Source: Sphingobacteriales bacterium
GTDB taxonomy: Bacteria; Bacteroidota; Bacteroidia; CAILMK01; JAAYUY01
Direction: 5' to 3'
Assembly (NCBI GenBank): GCA_012517435.1
Contig: JAAYUY010000123.1
Span: forward strand, 1 to 38,181
DNA length: 38,181 nt
The translations under genes and the position numbers were made by a program. Numbering within the stretch: the stretch's first letter is position 1; every line of letters begins with the position of its first letter. Positions 1 to 9,800 of this stretch are shown here, in pieces. The notes under the pieces were generated by a model, which was not told the origin of the DNA, did not search any database, and saw nothing but the letters and a program-made list of their open reading frames with translations.

Positions 1-23
1 CAAAAATGCCTACAAATTATTTT

Positions 24-130
24 CTTCGTGTCTTGGTGTCTTTGTGGTTAATAATTTTTTCACCACGGAGGCACGGAGAGCACGGAGAACACAGAGTTTT
101 TTTTACCATGCAGGCACAGAGATTTTTTTT
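24..130. repeat. Degenerate CACGGAG/CACAGAG intergenic repeat with inverted arm
   Basis: Bases 62-96 are four back-to-back 8-9 bp units (ACCACGGAG, GCACGGAG, AGCACGGAG, AACACAGAG); a further GCACAGAG follows a T-run at about 114-121. Bases 24-48, read on the other strand, give ACCACAAAGACACCAAGACA and so form an imperfect inverted copy of the same unit. The whole could fold into a long imperfect hairpin. No reading frame is supported in 1-232. Similar CACNGAG stretches occur between genes in a variety of environmental bacterial genomes (general recollection, not checked); their function is unknown to me. Confidence 0.6.
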
Positions 131-177
131 ACCACATTAAAACTGAATATATTCCGATTGTTATAACACATGAAATA

Positions 178-204
178 AAGGCATGGAAAGCCTTGGTTTT
201 TCTT
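178..204. terminator. Weak candidate terminator hairpin
   Basis: A 5-bp stem AAGGC (178-182) and GCCTT (190-194) with a 7-base loop is followed on the plus strand by GG and a T-rich tail (197-204). It lies just past the end of the ZIP gene, which is read on the minus strand, where the tail after the stem is less T-rich. It may serve a gene left of the window or act in both directions. The stem is short, so confidence is low. Confidence 0.25.
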
Positions 205-232
205 ATAAGTAAATGGAATTGAATATTTTCGT

Positions 233-1048
233 TTATCCCAGCGCCACATCCAGCAACATCATGGTAGCAAAGCCTAATAGTGCTCCTATGGAGGATAAAT
301 CGGATTCGTTGCCGCTTTGTGATTCAGGGATCAGCTCTTCGACTACCACAAAAATCATGGCTCCGGCAGCAAATGAGAGAGCATAAGGAAGCAATGGGGT
401 GATATGCAGAACCAGATAGGCACCAATAACACCTGCAACAGGTTCGACAATTCCAGATAACTGTCCGTAATTAAAGGCTTTCAGCCTTGAAAAACCTTCT
501 CTTCTGAGTGGAATGGAAACAGCAGCACCTTCCGGAAAATTCTGGAGGGCAATGCCAATAGCGAGTGCAATAGCTCCGGTTAAAACGCCAGCATCAGGAT
601 TGTGTGACAATGCACCGAAAGCAACCCCAACTGCCAGACCTTCGGGAATGTTGTGCAAGGTGATGGCCAGCACCAGCAGCACACTTCTCTGCCAGGAAGT
701 TTTGATGCCTTCCGCTTTATCGACCGCCAGACCAATATGAATATGAGGTAAAAGTTTATCAACCAATAACAGAAAAGCACCACCAGCCAGAAAGCCTATG
801 ATGGCAGGTATCCATGCAATTTTGCCCTGTTGTTCGGCCATTTCAATAGCAGGCTTTAGCAAAGACCAGAAACTGGCAGCTATCATTACTCCGGCAGCGA
901 AACCCAACATTGAGTTCAGAATTTTCTTATTGATGGATTTGAAGAAAAAGACCATCCCTGATCCTAAAGCTGTAACTGCCCATGTAAATAAAGTGGCTAT
1001 TAAAGCAAGCAAGACAGGATTAATCCCTAACAAATCATTCATTTTCAT
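233..1048 (-). CDS. ZIP-family divalent metal transporter (ZupT-like)
   Basis: Inner-membrane transporter of the ZIP family, expected to import zinc or related divalent metals. From the ATG at 1048 it is 271 aa, a normal length for bacterial ZIPs. The two signature metal-site motifs are present in adjacent membrane helices: HNIPEG (about residues 132-137) and QNFPEG (169-174). The rest is about eight hydrophobic helices with a short charged loop between the third and fourth. An upstream in-frame TTG at 1087 would add 13 polar residues; the ATG with an AAAAAGG stretch about 10 bases upstream is preferred. It is followed by nothing on this strand inside the window and is 151 bp downstream of the TerB-like gene, so it may be transcribed on its own. 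The metal specificity cannot be read from the sequence. Confidence 0.9.
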   Translation of the reverse strand: MKMNDLLGINPVLLALIATLFTWAVTALGSGMVFFFKSINKKILNSMLGFAAGVMIAASFWSLLKPAIEMAEQQGKIAWIPAIIGFLAGGAFLLLVDKLLPHIHIGLAVDKAEGIKTSWQRSVLLVLAITLHNIPEGLAVGVAFGALSHNPDAGVLTGAIALAIGIALQNFPEGAAVSIPLRREGFSRLKAFNYGQLSGIVEPVAGVIGAYLVLHITPLLPYALSFAAGAMIFVVVEELIPESQSGNESDLSSIGALLGFATMMLLDVALG

Positions 1049-1199
1049 AGAATTAAAGCCTTTTTCTGATTCCGGATATATTTGCAAAATTTAAACCGCA
1101 AATATTAGCGGCTTGCCTGATCTTTTGATGATGAATATCATCTTACCTCTTCAAACCAAAACCCTCTTATCTCAATAAAATACTGATAATCAATCGTTA

Positions 1200-1535
1200 T
1201 TATTTGGTTTCTTCTATTAATTCATTGAGAACATTTTCACTGATTGAAAACTTATCAGCTATTTTTTTCAGCAAAAGCATTTCTGAGGGGTTGATGTTGC
1301 CATCTATTTTCATCATTTTAACAAGGTCTTTCAGTTGGTTTTTCTTTTCTTCTTCACTTTCAGGCGGATGAAATTCAAAATCAATTTGCTGATTTAAAAT
1401 GGTGATGATTTCACTTTCATCGATATCGTAACGTTCGGCTATTCTGTAAAGCAAATCAAGCTCTTTTTTATCAAGTTTACCATCTTCATAAATAAGTGCT
1501 ACCAGATTAGAAAGATGACTCAGATGTTCCTTCAT
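1200..1535 (-). CDS. TerB-like small protein
   Basis: Cytoplasmic 111-aa helical protein with no signal peptide or membrane segment. It contains two copies of an acidic motif typical of the TerB/DjlA-N superfamily: EDGKLDKKELDLL (about residues 17-29) and IDGNINPSEMLLLKKIAD (76-93), each a loop with D, G and a following E like a degenerate metal-binding hairpin. TerB domains were named from tellurite-resistance operons, but most stand-alone copies have no proven role, so no resistance function is claimed. It begins 37 bp after the stop of the adenylate cyclase gene on the same strand and is probably co-transcribed with it. Confidence 0.7.
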   Translation of the reverse strand: MKEHLSHLSNLVALIYEDGKLDKKELDLLYRIAERYDIDESEIITILNQQIDFEFHPPESEEEKKNQLKDLVKMMKIDGNINPSEMLLLKKIADKFSISENVLNELIEETK

Positions 1536-1572
1536 GATGTTAAATTTTATTTTTTGCTTTAATTAAAAAAGG

Positions 1573-3744
1573 TTAAAAGTTAGTTTCAAGAAAATACATA
1601 TTCATCAGTCCTTTGCCTTTCACTTCCAGCGGTGGCCTTTCGGTAAAGTTGTATTTATCTTTTAACAGATGATAGGTATTTTCTGAAACATTGATTCTCA
1701 TTACTTCAGAATTGGATTCCATACGTGAAGCCGTATTGACGGTGTCTCCGAAAACATCGTACAGGTATTTTCTGACACCTACAATCCCTCCTACTGCCCT
1801 GCCAGAGTTTATTCCGATACGTATATTCCATTTGTGCTGGTGCGTGGCATTTCTCTCATTTAGGTATTTGATCACATCCACTGCAGCGTTGACAATATTT
1901 TCCGCATGTTTTTCATTCCTGACAGGCATGCCGCAGACAGCCATGTAAGCATCTCCTATCGTTTTGATACGTTCACATTCATGACGCACGAAAATATCAT
2001 CAAAAGCAGTAAACATATCATTCAATTCGCTGATGAGTTCATCCGGATCCATGGTGGCTGAAGCTTTTGTAAAACCAACAATATCAGAGAAAAAGACACT
2101 GACATTTTCGAATCCTTCGGGCTGGGTACTTCCTTTTTCTTTAAGGTCGTTTACCACTTTAACCGGTAAAATATTAAGCAGCAATTCTTCGACTTTAGCC
2201 TTTTCACGAGCAATGATGGCATTGTCACGTTTCTTTCGCTGCAAACTTTGCAGAATGACAATGACAAGTATTAATACCAAAACGAGTCCGACAACAAAAA
2301 ACACAATAACAGTCCGCTGGCGGGCGAGCTTTGTGGCCTGAATTTCCTTGTCTTTGTTCAGCAGCTCAATCATCTGCTTGTTCTTTTCTGTTTCGTATTT
2401 GGTCTGCAGTTCGCTGATTTGCCGGAAGAGGTTTTCATTCAGCAGAGAATCATTCACCTGTGAATAAAGTTCATGATAATCAAGTGCTTTCACATAATCT
2501 CCTGTGGTTTTTGCCAATTGATATAAAGACAGATAAGTGTTTTTTCTGATTTCGAGAGAACCCACCTGATAAGAAATGGATAGGCTTTGGTTGTAGTAGT
2601 CATAGGCGCTGGGGTATTGCTTAATGTCTTTGTAAATATTACCGATTGCCAGAAGATTGGAAGCCATTTCCTTTTTATTGTCCAGCATCTGATTGATTTC
2701 ATAGGCATTTTTGTAATATTCAAGTGCTTTGGCATTTTCATTCAAACGTTGATAGGCTAATCCAATATTTTGGAGACAGACGGCTATTCCTGCTTTGTCA
2801 TTAATTTCTCTTTTGATTTTCAGGGCTTTTTCGAAATATTCAATCGATTTTTTACTCTCATTTTTAAGCGAATAAACTATTCCGATATTTGTATAAGCAT
2901 CGCTTACACCTCTTTTGTTCCCTGTTTCTTCTGTGATTTTCAATGATTTCTGATAGTATTCAAGTGCTTTTTCCAGATTGTTCATTTTCTGAAAAATGAT
3001 ACCATATAGGTTGTAGCAGTTTGAGATATATTCCACCTGATTTATAGCTTCAAAGGTATTCAGGGCATTTTGCAGGTTGTCCATGGCCAGATCGTATTTA
3101 TCCAGATTCAGATAGCTGTTGCTGATGTTGTAGTATAAAATAGCAACTCCCCTTTTATCTTCTAATTTTTCTTTGATTTTCAACGATTTCTGATAATATT
3201 CGATGGCTTTGTCAAACTGGCTTTTGTTTGAATAGATCTGTCCGATACCATTAAGTGTTTTGGCGATTCCTATCTGGTCATCCAATTCTTCTCTGATTGT
3301 CAATGCTTTCTGATAATATTCCAATGCCTGATCATAGTTCCCGGATTGGTCATTTAAAATACCCATCAGGTGGTAGGCTTCGCCAAGATTGGATTTGTCT
3401 TTCAGTGTTTTTGCAATGCTGATAGCCTGCAGAGCATAATTTTTTGATTTTGAAATTTCATCAAAAGAAGAATAAACAATGGCCAGATTTATATACGCCC
3501 TTGCTTTTTCGGTGTTGTTTTTTTGCTTGTCTGCTGATTTTAGCGCCATTTCGGCATATTTGATACAATCTTCTGTGAGTCCTGCATAAAAACATTCCCT
3601 TGCCAGATCATTGAGACATTTTGCCTCATGTGCTTTACCAGCCTTATTCAAAGCACTTTTTAAGCTATCGATGGTGCTCTGGCTGGATACATTCAGGTAA
3701 AGTAACAAAAAAACCTGAATTATAAAAGCAGTTTTCAATTTCAT
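1573..3744 (-). CDS. TPR-repeat membrane protein with class III adenylate cyclase domain
   Basis: 723 aa: signal peptide (1-22), about ten TPR repeats (about 30-440), coiled coil (about 440-470), one membrane helix (about 478-498) and a class III cyclase domain (about 524-715). This predicts a periplasmic TPR sensor driving a cytoplasmic catalytic domain that makes cyclic nucleotide. Catalytic residues are intact: metal aspartates D554 (FFSDIVGFT) and D598 (KTIGDAYM), and transition-state N670 and R674 (NTASRM). The purine-selecting positions are K594 and D663, the adenylate rather than guanylate pair, so cAMP is the expected product. It starts 121 bp after the giant secreted-protein gene, behind a terminator and its own -7 box, and is followed by the TerB-like gene. 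The ligand or partner of the TPR part is unknown. Confidence 0.88.
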   Translation of the reverse strand: MKLKTAFIIQVFLLLYLNVSSQSTIDSLKSALNKAGKAHEAKCLNDLARECFYAGLTEDCIKYAEMALKSADKQKNNTEKARAYINLAIVYSSFDEISKSKNYALQAISIAKTLKDKSNLGEAYHLMGILNDQSGNYDQALEYYQKALTIREELDDQIGIAKTLNGIGQIYSNKSQFDKAIEYYQKSLKIKEKLEDKRGVAILYYNISNSYLNLDKYDLAMDNLQNALNTFEAINQVEYISNCYNLYGIIFQKMNNLEKALEYYQKSLKITEETGNKRGVSDAYTNIGIVYSLKNESKKSIEYFEKALKIKREINDKAGIAVCLQNIGLAYQRLNENAKALEYYKNAYEINQMLDNKKEMASNLLAIGNIYKDIKQYPSAYDYYNQSLSISYQVGSLEIRKNTYLSLYQLAKTTGDYVKALDYHELYSQVNDSLLNENLFRQISELQTKYETEKNKQMIELLNKDKEIQATKLARQRTVIVFFVVGLVLVLILVIVILQSLQRKKRDNAIIAREKAKVEELLLNILPVKVVNDLKEKGSTQPEGFENVSVFFSDIVGFTKASATMDPDELISELNDMFTAFDDIFVRHECERIKTIGDAYMAVCGMPVRNEKHAENIVNAAVDVIKYLNERNATHQHKWNIRIGINSGRAVGGIVGVRKYLYDVFGDTVNTASRMESNSEVMRINVSENTYHLLKDKYNFTERPPLEVKGKGLMNMYFLETNF

Positions 3745-3787
3745 GGTTTTTCCTTATTTGGCGTATGCGGTCAGTTAATTTTCATGG

Positions 3788-3795
3788 CAAAGCTA
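3788..3795 (-). promoter_or_regulatory. Predicted -7 box for the TPR-cyclase gene
   Basis: On the minus strand TAGCTTTG matches the Bacteroidota -7 consensus TANNTTTG exactly, 43 bases before the ATG and just after the terminator of the preceding gene. No good TTTG at the -33 position was found, so this rests on the -7 match and location. Confidence 0.45.
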
Positions 3796-3810
3796 CAAAT
3801 ATTATCAAAA

Positions 3811-3844
3811 TAAAAAAAGCTGTCAACCATCGCTGACAGCTTTT
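3811..3844 (-). terminator. Rho-independent terminator after the giant secreted-protein gene
   Basis: A perfect 11-bp stem (3815-3825 with 3834-3844; AAAAGCTGTCA against TGACAGCTTTT) encloses an 8-base loop. On the minus strand it is followed by an uninterrupted T-run (complement of 3812-3818). It lies 21 bp past the stop of the 3866-10441 gene and upstream of the cyclase gene, separating the two transcription units. Confidence 0.88.
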
Positions 3845-3865
3845 CTTTAAATCAGGTATTGTTAT

Positions 3866-6800
3866 TTATTTCGTAAATATCTGACGGACAAGGGTTTTTT
3901 CTCCCGAGACAGCCCTCAGGATGTAGAATGAAGAACTGTAGGCGGAAAGATCAACCGTATATTCTCCGGTGAAACTGGTATTCAGAAGTTGCTTCCCGTT
4001 CAGATCATACAGTTGTATGCTGATGATTTCGCCTGAAAGATCAGTCAGATAGAGTGTTTTGCCTGAAATAAAGTAATTCATCTTCAGGTCATTATTTTCA
4101 GCAACCGAAATGTTTGTGGTAGTAAAACTTAGCTCTGCTCCATAGACGGTTCCTTTTGCATTGGTGGCATAAGCCCTTACATAATAGGTTGTTTTCGGGC
4201 TTAATCCGGTTATCTGGCTGACAAAAACACCTGAACCGCTCCCATCACTTGTTTTTGTGGATAAAGTAAAATCCGGATTAGGTGATGTGCTCCAAACCAC
4301 TCCCCTTTGGGTGACAGAAGCTCCTCCTTCATAGGTAACATCTCCGCCACAGGTGGCTTCATAGTCTCCGATATTTGTTACGGGGGAAGTTGTAACTGCC
4401 GGATAATCAATGTCTGTAGTGAAGAAAGTATCGTTTCCGTAGGTTGTTCCCAGACTGTTTTCGGCCTTAACCCTATAATGATAGGTGGTATTTGGCTGAA
4501 GTCCTGTCAGGCTGTAAATGACATTTGAGGTAGTCATTCCGTTGAGGGAGTCCGGAACGGAGTTTACGCTGTTTCCGTAAGCGGTTGTGGTTCCCCATTC
4601 AAAGGTAATTTTAGTCGGAAGGTTATTGGGGTTCACTTCGGCATTCAGCTGGGCGGAATTAACGTCAATATTGGAGGCAGCAAGTGTTTTTGCATAGGGA
4701 ACATCCTTGAAATCGGTTGTGAAAGACTGATCTGCCCCATAAACAGTACCTGCCTGATTGCTGGCAACGACTCTGAAATGATAGGTCGTATTCATGTCGA
4801 GTCCGGTGATTGTAATGTTAATATTTTCCCAATTCATTCCGAAAACTGAATCAGGAGCAGGTGTTATGGTATTGCCGTAAGTAATGGTTTTCCCATATTC
4901 AAAAACAACGCTTGTCGGAGAATTATTGGCTTTAACCAAAGCATGCAGTTCGGCAGATGTAGTCTGAACGTTATCAGCACTTTGGGTGACCGCTTCCGGT
5001 AGAATAGACGGTGTGTTAAAGACAGAATCAGCACCATAGCTAATGCCAGCCTGATTTTCGGCAACCACACGGTAATGAATCGTTGAGTTCGGCAGTAATC
5101 CTTTAATTTGGTATGAAACAGCCGTTTGATTCATTCCAAAGACTGAGTCGGGCTGAGCATCAACGGTAGTTCCGTAAGCACTGGTAGCTCCATATTCAAA
5201 TTTGACCTTAGTCCCTGAATTATAAGCAGTTACTAAAGCATTAATGGTGGCTTCACTGTCGCTGATACCGGTAGCTGATTGTGTAAGGGCTTCAGGTGGC
5301 AATGCAGTTGTAGTAAACTGAACATCATTACCATAAACAGTACCTAACTGGTTGTTCCCGACAAGGCGGTAGTGATAGGTAGTATTAGGTTGAAGGTTGG
5401 GCAGGTTTTCTGAAACAATAATATCATTCAGCCCATTTACCGGACTTTGCGGAACAGATAAGGTGCCACCGTAATTTGTGGTTAGTCCATATTCAAAATA
5501 AACTGTTGTAGAAACGTTATTGGGATTAACCTTTCCTCTTAAATCGGCTGAATATGCCTGAATATTTGTTGCACTCATCGTACTGACAACAGGTAATAAG
5601 GAGCTTGTAACGAAATGTGTATCAAGGCCATAGCTTATTCCAGCCTGATTGACGGCCACTACTCTGTAGTGATAGGTGGTGTTAGGTAATAAATTGCTCA
5701 GGTTGAAACTGACTGCCTGTGGATTGGTTCCATTCAGCGGACTTTGTGTTGCGGTATCAATATTTCCGTATGCCTGGGTTTGCCCGTATTCGAAATAGAC
5801 AACTGTCTGACTGTTTTCAGCATTTACAGTGCCGTTCAGAGTGGCCTGATAAGCTGAAATATTGGAAGCAGCATCGGTTTGTGCACTTGGTTTTACGGCC
5901 AGTGTAGTAAAGGAAGAATCAGCTCCTTTTACTGTACCTGCCTGATTTGTGGCTGATATTCTGTAATAATACTTTTGATTGGGCATCAGGCCTGAAAGCT
6001 TGGCTGAAACATTGGTCAGTGTATCGCTGTAAGCATATTTAGGATTTGCATCCATTTTCGATCCATAGGAAGTAGATGTGCCATACTCAAACTCAATGGT
6101 TGCAGTGGAATTATTCGGGTTGACACTGCCGAAAACTTTTGCTGAACTTCCTGAAATGCTGTCCACTTTACCGGTATAAACATCAGATAATTTTGCTAGA
6201 GTAAAGAAAGAGCTGTCGGCACCTGTGGAGGTTCCGCATGCTGATTGAGCCGAAATGGTATAATAGTATTTTCCGTTAGGTGATAATCCTGTCAGGTTGG
6301 CATAGACAATGGAATCCTGTACCCCTGCCAGAGACGATGGAGTGGCATTGACAGAAGTGGTGTAGGCTATTGAAGGTCCATAATAGAACTTAATGGTCGT
6401 ATTTTCATTATTTGGATTCACCATACCGGTTATTTTTGCTGCATTGGAAGTAATTTGAGAAGCGGTAAGGGTTGAAGTCATTGGTTTTGGACAAAACTCG
6501 ATGGCACCGATATCCGGAGTTGTACTCCTTGTATTCCCAAAGAAATCGGTTGTAATGCTTAAATCTTTGGCAGTATTGTTAAGAAAACCGTTTTGTGGTT
6601 CAAAGTTATTCTGTGCTTTGAATAAAGGATTTACATTGTAAGAAGCAGTATCTTGTCCGGTAGCGGTTTTCCAGTCAGAAAATGTGCTCATGGCAGATCC
6701 GTAATAACCAAAAACTGCATTGCTGCCATCTGCCCAGTAGTCATTGTTATTGATGGTCTGAACATTTGCCGAACTGTAAATATAGGCACTGTAAGCTTTT

Positions 6801-9800
6801 GTTCCGCTTCCGCCTGTCATGCTGTTGTAGAAAATGTTGTTCCTCAGATCGAGTCCTGTTACTGATGAAGTTGTGGTGATAAATGCTGCACATTGATCGG
6901 CAGTGGAAGTATTGGCAATTGCTCCCCGCATGATCACAGTATTAAAATATACCTTGACATTGGTTCCTCCGGCCAGTCTGATACCGTAAGGATTATAAGT
7001 AGTACTTGTGCCGTCTCCGTCTGTAATTAAGTCATGAATCAGGTTGTTCTGGATGGTCATATTATTATTGGAAGTAGTGGAAGAAATAACAATACCATAG
7101 GCTCCCCAACCACCAGTACTTAATGAATTCAGGTTGTACACATGATTGTTTTCTACTTTTGCTCCGCTGCAACCGGCACCAATGTCTATTCCTGCTATGT
7201 TGATACTGTTGGTGGTCAGAAAATTATAAATGGTATTCCCTGAAATGTAAGGAGAATTGCAATAACTGATGTAAATGCCCTTGTATAAGACACTTATAGA
7301 AGTAGAATCATTTCCGATAGTATTATTGGTTATCACCAGGCTATCGAATGGATTGGCAGAGTTTCCATATCCGTCAATTCCATAATATGCATTGTAAATG
7401 TGATTGTTATGAATGGTCAGGTTATGATGTCCGTAACCTGAAGATCCTAAATTACCTCCGAAATAAATGCCATAGGAAATGGCCGTTTGAAATCCATTTT
7501 CAATATTACAGTTTTTAATGGTAATATAGGTTGCTCCGTTTGTTGTGCTAAGTGAATTTAACCCAACTACTGTATTTGAACCACTGGTTTTGGTGCTTTT
7601 CAAAGTCAGGTTTCTTGAAGTTGAATTATTATTGCTCCCATCTATGGTAATGTAATCGGCTCCGTTGAATAAAAACACGGCTGTATCGGCTTTGATAACG
7701 ACATTTTTACCAGAGGCAGGTTTTAAAGTAACTCGTCTTGCATAGCTCAATCCGGCATATTCTTCAAATTTGATGGGAAATGTCTCGTTTGTATAAAGGG
7801 TATCGGTCAGCAGGAAGGTGACCGGACATGTTATTTCATTGATTTTTAAGGCATTTACTGCATTGGTTATGGTAGTGTAGGTGTTTCCTGTTCCGACATT
7901 GTATGTCCCGCACATTGAACCAAGAATAAGGTACTGGTCGGGTGATGCCGGTGGTACCGAAGCTGCCGGAGGATTGGCGGAAAATCCGCTTGCTCCTGCC
8001 GGTTTGCTGCCAACATTGGGAGTGGATGCATTGTCCTGAGCCACGATATAGTATTTTACAGTATCTCCGCTTGAAACAGTCGGACTGAGTGTGAAAGAAA
8101 AACTATCATTTCCGTTATAGGAAGCAGTTGCTGTTGTCCAGCTGCCACTGTTGACCCTGTAGTATAATCTGGGTAAACCTGAACCGGAGGTGGGTACGCC
8201 TGAAGCATCAGTAATTTTTGTTTTTAATACTCGTGAAGAAGTTGAAGAAGTATTGGACAGTGGACTATAGCTGATATTTGGAGCGGATAAATCTGCACCG
8301 GTAAAACTACCTTCATCAGCCCCTATGTCAGGAGTATTTGTATTTCTGCTGTTCCCATCAATATCGTCAGTGATGGCAACAGGAGAACTTACCGGAGCAG
8401 CTCCGCTTTCAATCTGAGTGGCTACATTGGTTTTAATGTGCAGATCATAAGGTTTAGAGCTGACATTAACGAATGGAGGATTTTCTGAAATAGAATTGCT
8501 TTCAGCCGGATTGAAACGATTTTTAAACTGGGCAAGCGTTGAGTCCTTGTTTGTTCCGTCATAGAAGATAACATTATTGCCTGACGGAGTTCCGGCATAC
8601 AATAAGTTATTGTTTGAGGATGAGGAATGAGTGGTTTGTGTGGTGGTACTTCTTTTATAAGCTGCATTTACTCCTGATGAACCTGTCATTGAAAGATTCA
8701 CAAGAATGTTGTTTCTTACATCTATATTAACAGAAGTGCTTGTGTACAGAGCATTTGAGCCAAAAGTAGAAGATGTTCCCATAGCTTTCAGATAAACGGT
8801 ATTGAAATATACTCCGGCATTAGTTCCACCGTTGAAATAAATCCCGTTTACTGAATTGGCACCAGAAGAGGAAGGAGCTTCCAGATCCGATACAAAATTG
8901 TTGTAAATCCATCCATTGGTCCCACTCGACATGTAAATACCATAAACAGTTGCATTAGCATTCATTGATGTCAGGTTATAGATTTTGTTTTTGTACAGAT
9001 AGATGGAATCACCGGATGCGGTAGATATACCGTAAATTGTTGTCCCTAATGTAGTTAACCCGTAAACTGTATTGGAAAAAATTTCTTTGTTTGTACTTGA
9101 AACAGGGTATGAATAAATGCCATAGATATTCCCTGTCGAGGTATTGCTGATATTGTAAACTGTATTACCATATATGTATTCATAGCCATTGGTGGCGGTA
9201 TTGTACTGGTCAATTCCGTAAGTAGTCCCGGTACCGGTTTTTGTTACGTTTCTGACAATATTGCTGTCAAGGTATAATTTTAGATAGGTCGCACTGGTGT
9301 AAATACAATACAAAGATCCGGAACCCGGTATATTTACAGAATCAATAAGATTTTTTTCGATAAATACTTTATCAGCAGAAGCACTGTTATAAATGCCATA
9401 AAAACTTCCTGTATAAGTTGAAATGGCTGTAATATTTTTAACCGTATTATTGTAAATCTTTACCGTATTGTTTGCAGCGGTCGATCCCATAGCATTATTT
9501 ATTCCATAAGTGCTTGAAGAAGAGGAGCTTATATAGAGTGAAACAGTGTTTTTGTAAATTTCTACATTTGAACTGGTACCTGTTGATAAAAATATGCCAT
9601 AAAGTGTTGTAGTCGTTCCAATTGTGCCATTGCTGATGTTATTGTTGGCTATCTTCAGATTGTTCTGATAAATGGCGTAAATTCCGTAAGCTGTACTGGA
9701 GCCTCCTCCGTAATTTAATAAAACATTGCCGCCATCAACTCCGATTTCATTGTTCTGGTCGTAAAGTGAATAGGGTGATGAAGCTGAATAGCCTTTTATT

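Noticed and set aside
443-460. tRNA T-arm-like GGTTCGACAATTCC
   Set aside because: It is inside the ZIP coding sequence and no cloverleaf can be built around it.
513-740. Open frames opposite the ZIP, beta-helix, PKD and CHAT genes
   Set aside because: They lie antisense or out of frame within well-supported genes and have no motifs, signals or ribosome sites.
1094-1136. Small hairpins CCGC/GCGG and GATGAT/ATCATC between the ZIP and TerB-like genes
   Set aside because: Stems of 4-6 bp with no T-run; too weak to call a terminator or riboswitch.
1200-1535. Tellurite-resistance function for the TerB-like gene
   Set aside because: No terZ/terD/terC genes nearby and TerB folds occur widely outside resistance operons.
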